Notes under the pieces: model-generated | Database searches by the model: none | The model's input: the letters and a program-made list of their open reading frames with translations, nothing else | Told to the model about the DNA's origin: nothing | Position numbers and translations under genes: made by a program | Part shown: one piece after another, positions 62,281 through 64,000 of the stretch | Layout of the letters: each line of letters begins with the position of its first letter | Position numbering within the stretch: position 1 is the stretch's first letter | Assembly: GCF_001707825.1 (NCBI RefSeq) | Contig: NZ_LYBM01000010.1 | Location: 1 to 64,000 of the forward strand | Direction: 5' to 3' | DNA length: 64,000 nt | Source: Veronia pacifica | GTDB lineage: Bacteria > Pseudomonadota > Gammaproteobacteria > Enterobacterales > Vibrionaceae

Positions 62281-62758
62281 CCTTATTTTGCTTTTAGGTG
62301 CGCAGTCAGCAGTAGCAAAAAGTACCGACATGCAACAGCCGATTCTGATTGACGCTGACAGTCAGTTCTTGGATTTGAAAACCGGGCTGGCCGTTTTTAA
62401 TGACCAAGTGTATATCAAACAGGGCACCATCCGATTGTTTGCTGACAAAGTAAACGCTCAAAGAGTAACAGGTGACAGCGTTGACGCTGGAAAAAAATAT
62501 GAATTTATTGATGCATTTGGCGAGCCTGTTAAGTTTGAGCTGACGCTAGACGATGGCCAAAAAGTTAACGGACGGGCGAAAAAACTGCACTATGATGTGT
62601 CAAAAGGTATGTTGAAACTCAATGATGATGCACTAGTTGAGCATCAGGGCGGTAGTCAGGTCGAAAGTGATGTCATCATCTACGACATTGCCAAAGAACA
62701 GGTTTCGGCTGGCCGTTCAACAACCACACTACCCCCGCAATCCAGCTCCAAGAAGTGA
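62252..62758 (+). CDS. lptA: LPS periplasmic bridge protein LptA
   Basis: A 168-residue OstA/LptA-fold protein with a signal peptide (about 1-22, ending AVA). Repeated beta-jellyroll strands begin QPILIDADSQFLDLKTG. It polymerises into the bridge that carries LPS across the periplasm. Its start lies inside lptC. Confidence 0.95.
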   Translation: MNRIYSVAFSLILLLGAQSAVAKSTDMQQPILIDADSQFLDLKTGLAVFNDQVYIKQGTIRLFADKVNAQRVTGDSVDAGKKYEFIDAFGEPVKFELTLDDGQKVNGRAKKLHYDVSKGMLKLNDDALVEHQGGSQVESDVIIYDIAKEQVSAGRSTTTLPPQSSSKK

Positions 62759-62766
62759 TCCAATAA

Positions 62767-63492
62767 ATGGCCGTATTATCTGCAAAAAACCTCGCTAAAA
62801 CCTATAGTGGGCGCAAGGTTGTAACAAATGTTAGCCTTGAAGTGAAATCAGGGCAAATCGTTGGCTTGCTTGGTCCTAATGGCGCTGGGAAAACGACGTC
62901 GTTTTACATGATTGTTGGCTTGGTCGCCCGCGATGAGGGTGTCATTGCAATTGATGGCGAAGATATCAGCATCCAACCCATGCACAACCGCTCAAGGATG
63001 GGTATTGGTTATCTGCCTCAGGAAGCATCTATATTCCGAAAGCTGAGTGTCTACGACAACTTGATGGCGGTACTTCAGACCAGAAGCGATCTGACCAAAG
63101 AACAAAGGCAAGACAAAGCCGAAGATTTGCTCGAAGAGTTTAATATACAGCACATACGTAACAGCATGGGTATGGCACTATCGGGTGGTGAACGTCGCCG
63201 AGTAGAAATTGCGCGAGCACTGGCAGCAAACCCAAAATTCATTCTTTTGGATGAACCATTTGCGGGAGTCGATCCCATTTCAGTGATAGACATAAAGAAA
63301 ATCATTGAACATTTACGTGACAGAGGTCTAGGTGTATTAATAACTGACCACAATGTGCGAGAGACACTGAGCGTATGCGAGCATGCATATATCGTGAGTC
63401 AGGGTCATTTAATCGCAAACGGAACGCCGGAAGACGTGCTTAATGATGAGCATGTCAAGCGTGTCTATCTTGGCGACCAGTTCAGACTATAG
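62767..63492 (+). CDS. lptB: LPS export ABC transporter ATPase LptB
   Basis: A 241-residue ABC ATPase: Walker [10 protein letters not shown], signature [15 protein letters not shown], Walker [14 protein letters not shown], switch His in [10 protein letters not shown]. It powers LptFG extraction of LPS. Eight bases after lptA. Confidence 0.98.
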   Translation: MAVLSAKNLAKTYSGRKVVTNVSLEVKSGQIVGLLGPNGAGKTTSFYMIVGLVARDEGVIAIDGEDISIQPMHNRSRMGIGYLPQEASIFRKLSVYDNLMAVLQTRSDLTKEQRQDKAEDLLEEFNIQHIRNSMGMALSGGERRRVEIARALAANPKFILLDEPFAGVDPISVIDIKKIIEHLRDRGLGVLITDHNVRETLSVCEHAYIVSQGHLIANGTPEDVLNDEHVKRVYLGDQFRL

Positions 63493-63564
63493 TTAAGAGA
63501 GACTGGCAAGGGCTATCTCAACCCGCTTCCGGCGGTGAGATTGTAAAAAGGTGCCACTATTACT

Positions 63565-64000
63565 ATGAAACCCACGCTTCAATTAAAGCTTGGCCAACAA
63601 TTAGCAATGACGCCGCAACTGCAACAGGCGATTCGTCTTCTGCAGTTGTCGACACTGGATCTACAACAGGAAATCCAGGAAGCCCTTGATGCCAATCCGT
63701 TGCTGGAACAAGATGAACACACAGACTTAGAAGACAGTCTTGAAGAGCTTTCCTCTGAAAAAGTCAAAGAGGTTTCAGACAACCTTGATAGCTCCGATGC
63801 TATGGGCAAAGACGAGATGCCGGAAGACCTTCCGGTAGACACCACATGGGACGATGTCTACACCGCCAGTTCAGGTAATACTGGCGTCTCCGTCAGTGAT
63901 GATGCACCTGTTTATCAGGGTGAAACCACAGAATCTCTGCAAAATTATCTTGAGTGGCAACTGCAACTGACACCGTTTTCTGATACCGACCTTGCCATCG
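63565..64000 (+). CDS. rpoN: RNA polymerase sigma-54 factor, N-terminal part (partial)
   Basis: The first 145 codons are present, cut by the window end. Region I, which binds activators and controls melting, is clear ([32 protein letters not shown]), followed by an acidic region II and the start of the core-binding domain ([18 protein letters not shown]). RpoN directs nitrogen, flagellar and quorum-sensing genes in vibrios. Position after lptB is conserved. Confidence 0.97.
   Translation, partial: MKPTLQLKLGQQLAMTPQLQQAIRLLQLSTLDLQQEIQEALDANPLLEQDEHTDLEDSLEELSSEKVKEVSDNLDSSDAMGKDEMPEDLPVDTTWDDVYTASSGNTGVSVSDDAPVYQGETTESLQNYLEWQLQLTPFSDTDLAI

Overview
This 64 kb window is a gene-dense, almost entirely housekeeping stretch of a gammaproteobacterial chromosome. 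The gene order strongly suggests Vibrionaceae (a Vibrio, Grimontia, Enterovibrio or Photobacterium-type genome). The supporting signs are a pyruvate dehydrogenase block next to ampD/nadC and a pilABCD type IV pilus operon; coaE-zapD-yacG; secA/dciA/lpxC next to a division and cell wall (dcw) cluster that lacks ddlB; rnpB-rsmI-lpoA; petABC; degQ-degS; and murA-mla-kds-lpt-rpoN. The genus is inferred from gene order and protein resemblance, not from a search.

Layout. 1-2.6 kb: the tail of a chemotaxis receptor and a patatin-beta-barrel (PlpD-like) protein. 2.8-9.9 kb (minus): lpd, aceF, aceE, pdhR, with a perfect PdhR operator before pdhR and a strong terminator between pdhR and aceE. 10.2-17.9 kb: ampD (minus), then nadC, pilA, pilB, pilC, pilD, coaE, zapD, yacG (plus). 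17.9-23.1 kb: mutT, secA (minus), dciA (plus), lpxC (minus). 23.2-39.2 kb (minus): the dcw cluster in transcription order mraZ, rsmH, ftsL, ftsI, murE, murF, mraY, murD, ftsW, murG, murC, ftsQ, ftsA, ftsZ, mostly joined by ATGA/TAATG overlaps, with a MraZ operator upstream of mraZ. 39.4-40.8 kb: RNase P RNA and rsmI (minus). 40.9-44.2 kb: lpoA, yraN, diaA, dolP (plus). 44.5-50.9 kb (minus): sspB, sspA, petC, petB, petA, rpsI, rplM, zapE. 51.1-54.2 kb: zapG, degQ, degS (plus). 54.3-58.8 kb (minus): murA, ibaG, mlaB, mlaC, mlaD, mlaE, mlaF. 59.2-64 kb (plus): yrbG, kdsD, kdsC, lptC, lptA, lptB and the start of rpoN.

The common theme is the cell envelope: peptidoglycan precursor synthesis and septation (dcw, murA, lpoA, ampD), lipid A and LPS (lpxC, kdsD, kdsC, lptCAB), outer-membrane lipid asymmetry (mla), envelope proteolysis (degQ, degS), protein export (secA) and the type IV pilus. 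Central metabolism (PDH, bc1 complex, NAD and CoA synthesis) and translation genes (rplM, rpsI, rnpB, rsmI) are interspersed.

I found no mobile element, CRISPR array, tRNA or defence/toxin island, and no convincing new multi-gene system. The most notable anomaly is a one-base deletion in rsmH, 28 codons after its start, which breaks an otherwise intact gene. Other points of interest are regulatory: MraZ repeats, PdhR boxes, a pdhR/aceE attenuator-like hairpin, a branched inverted repeat between aceF and lpd, a hairpin where ddlB sits in enterics, and the structured rplM leader.
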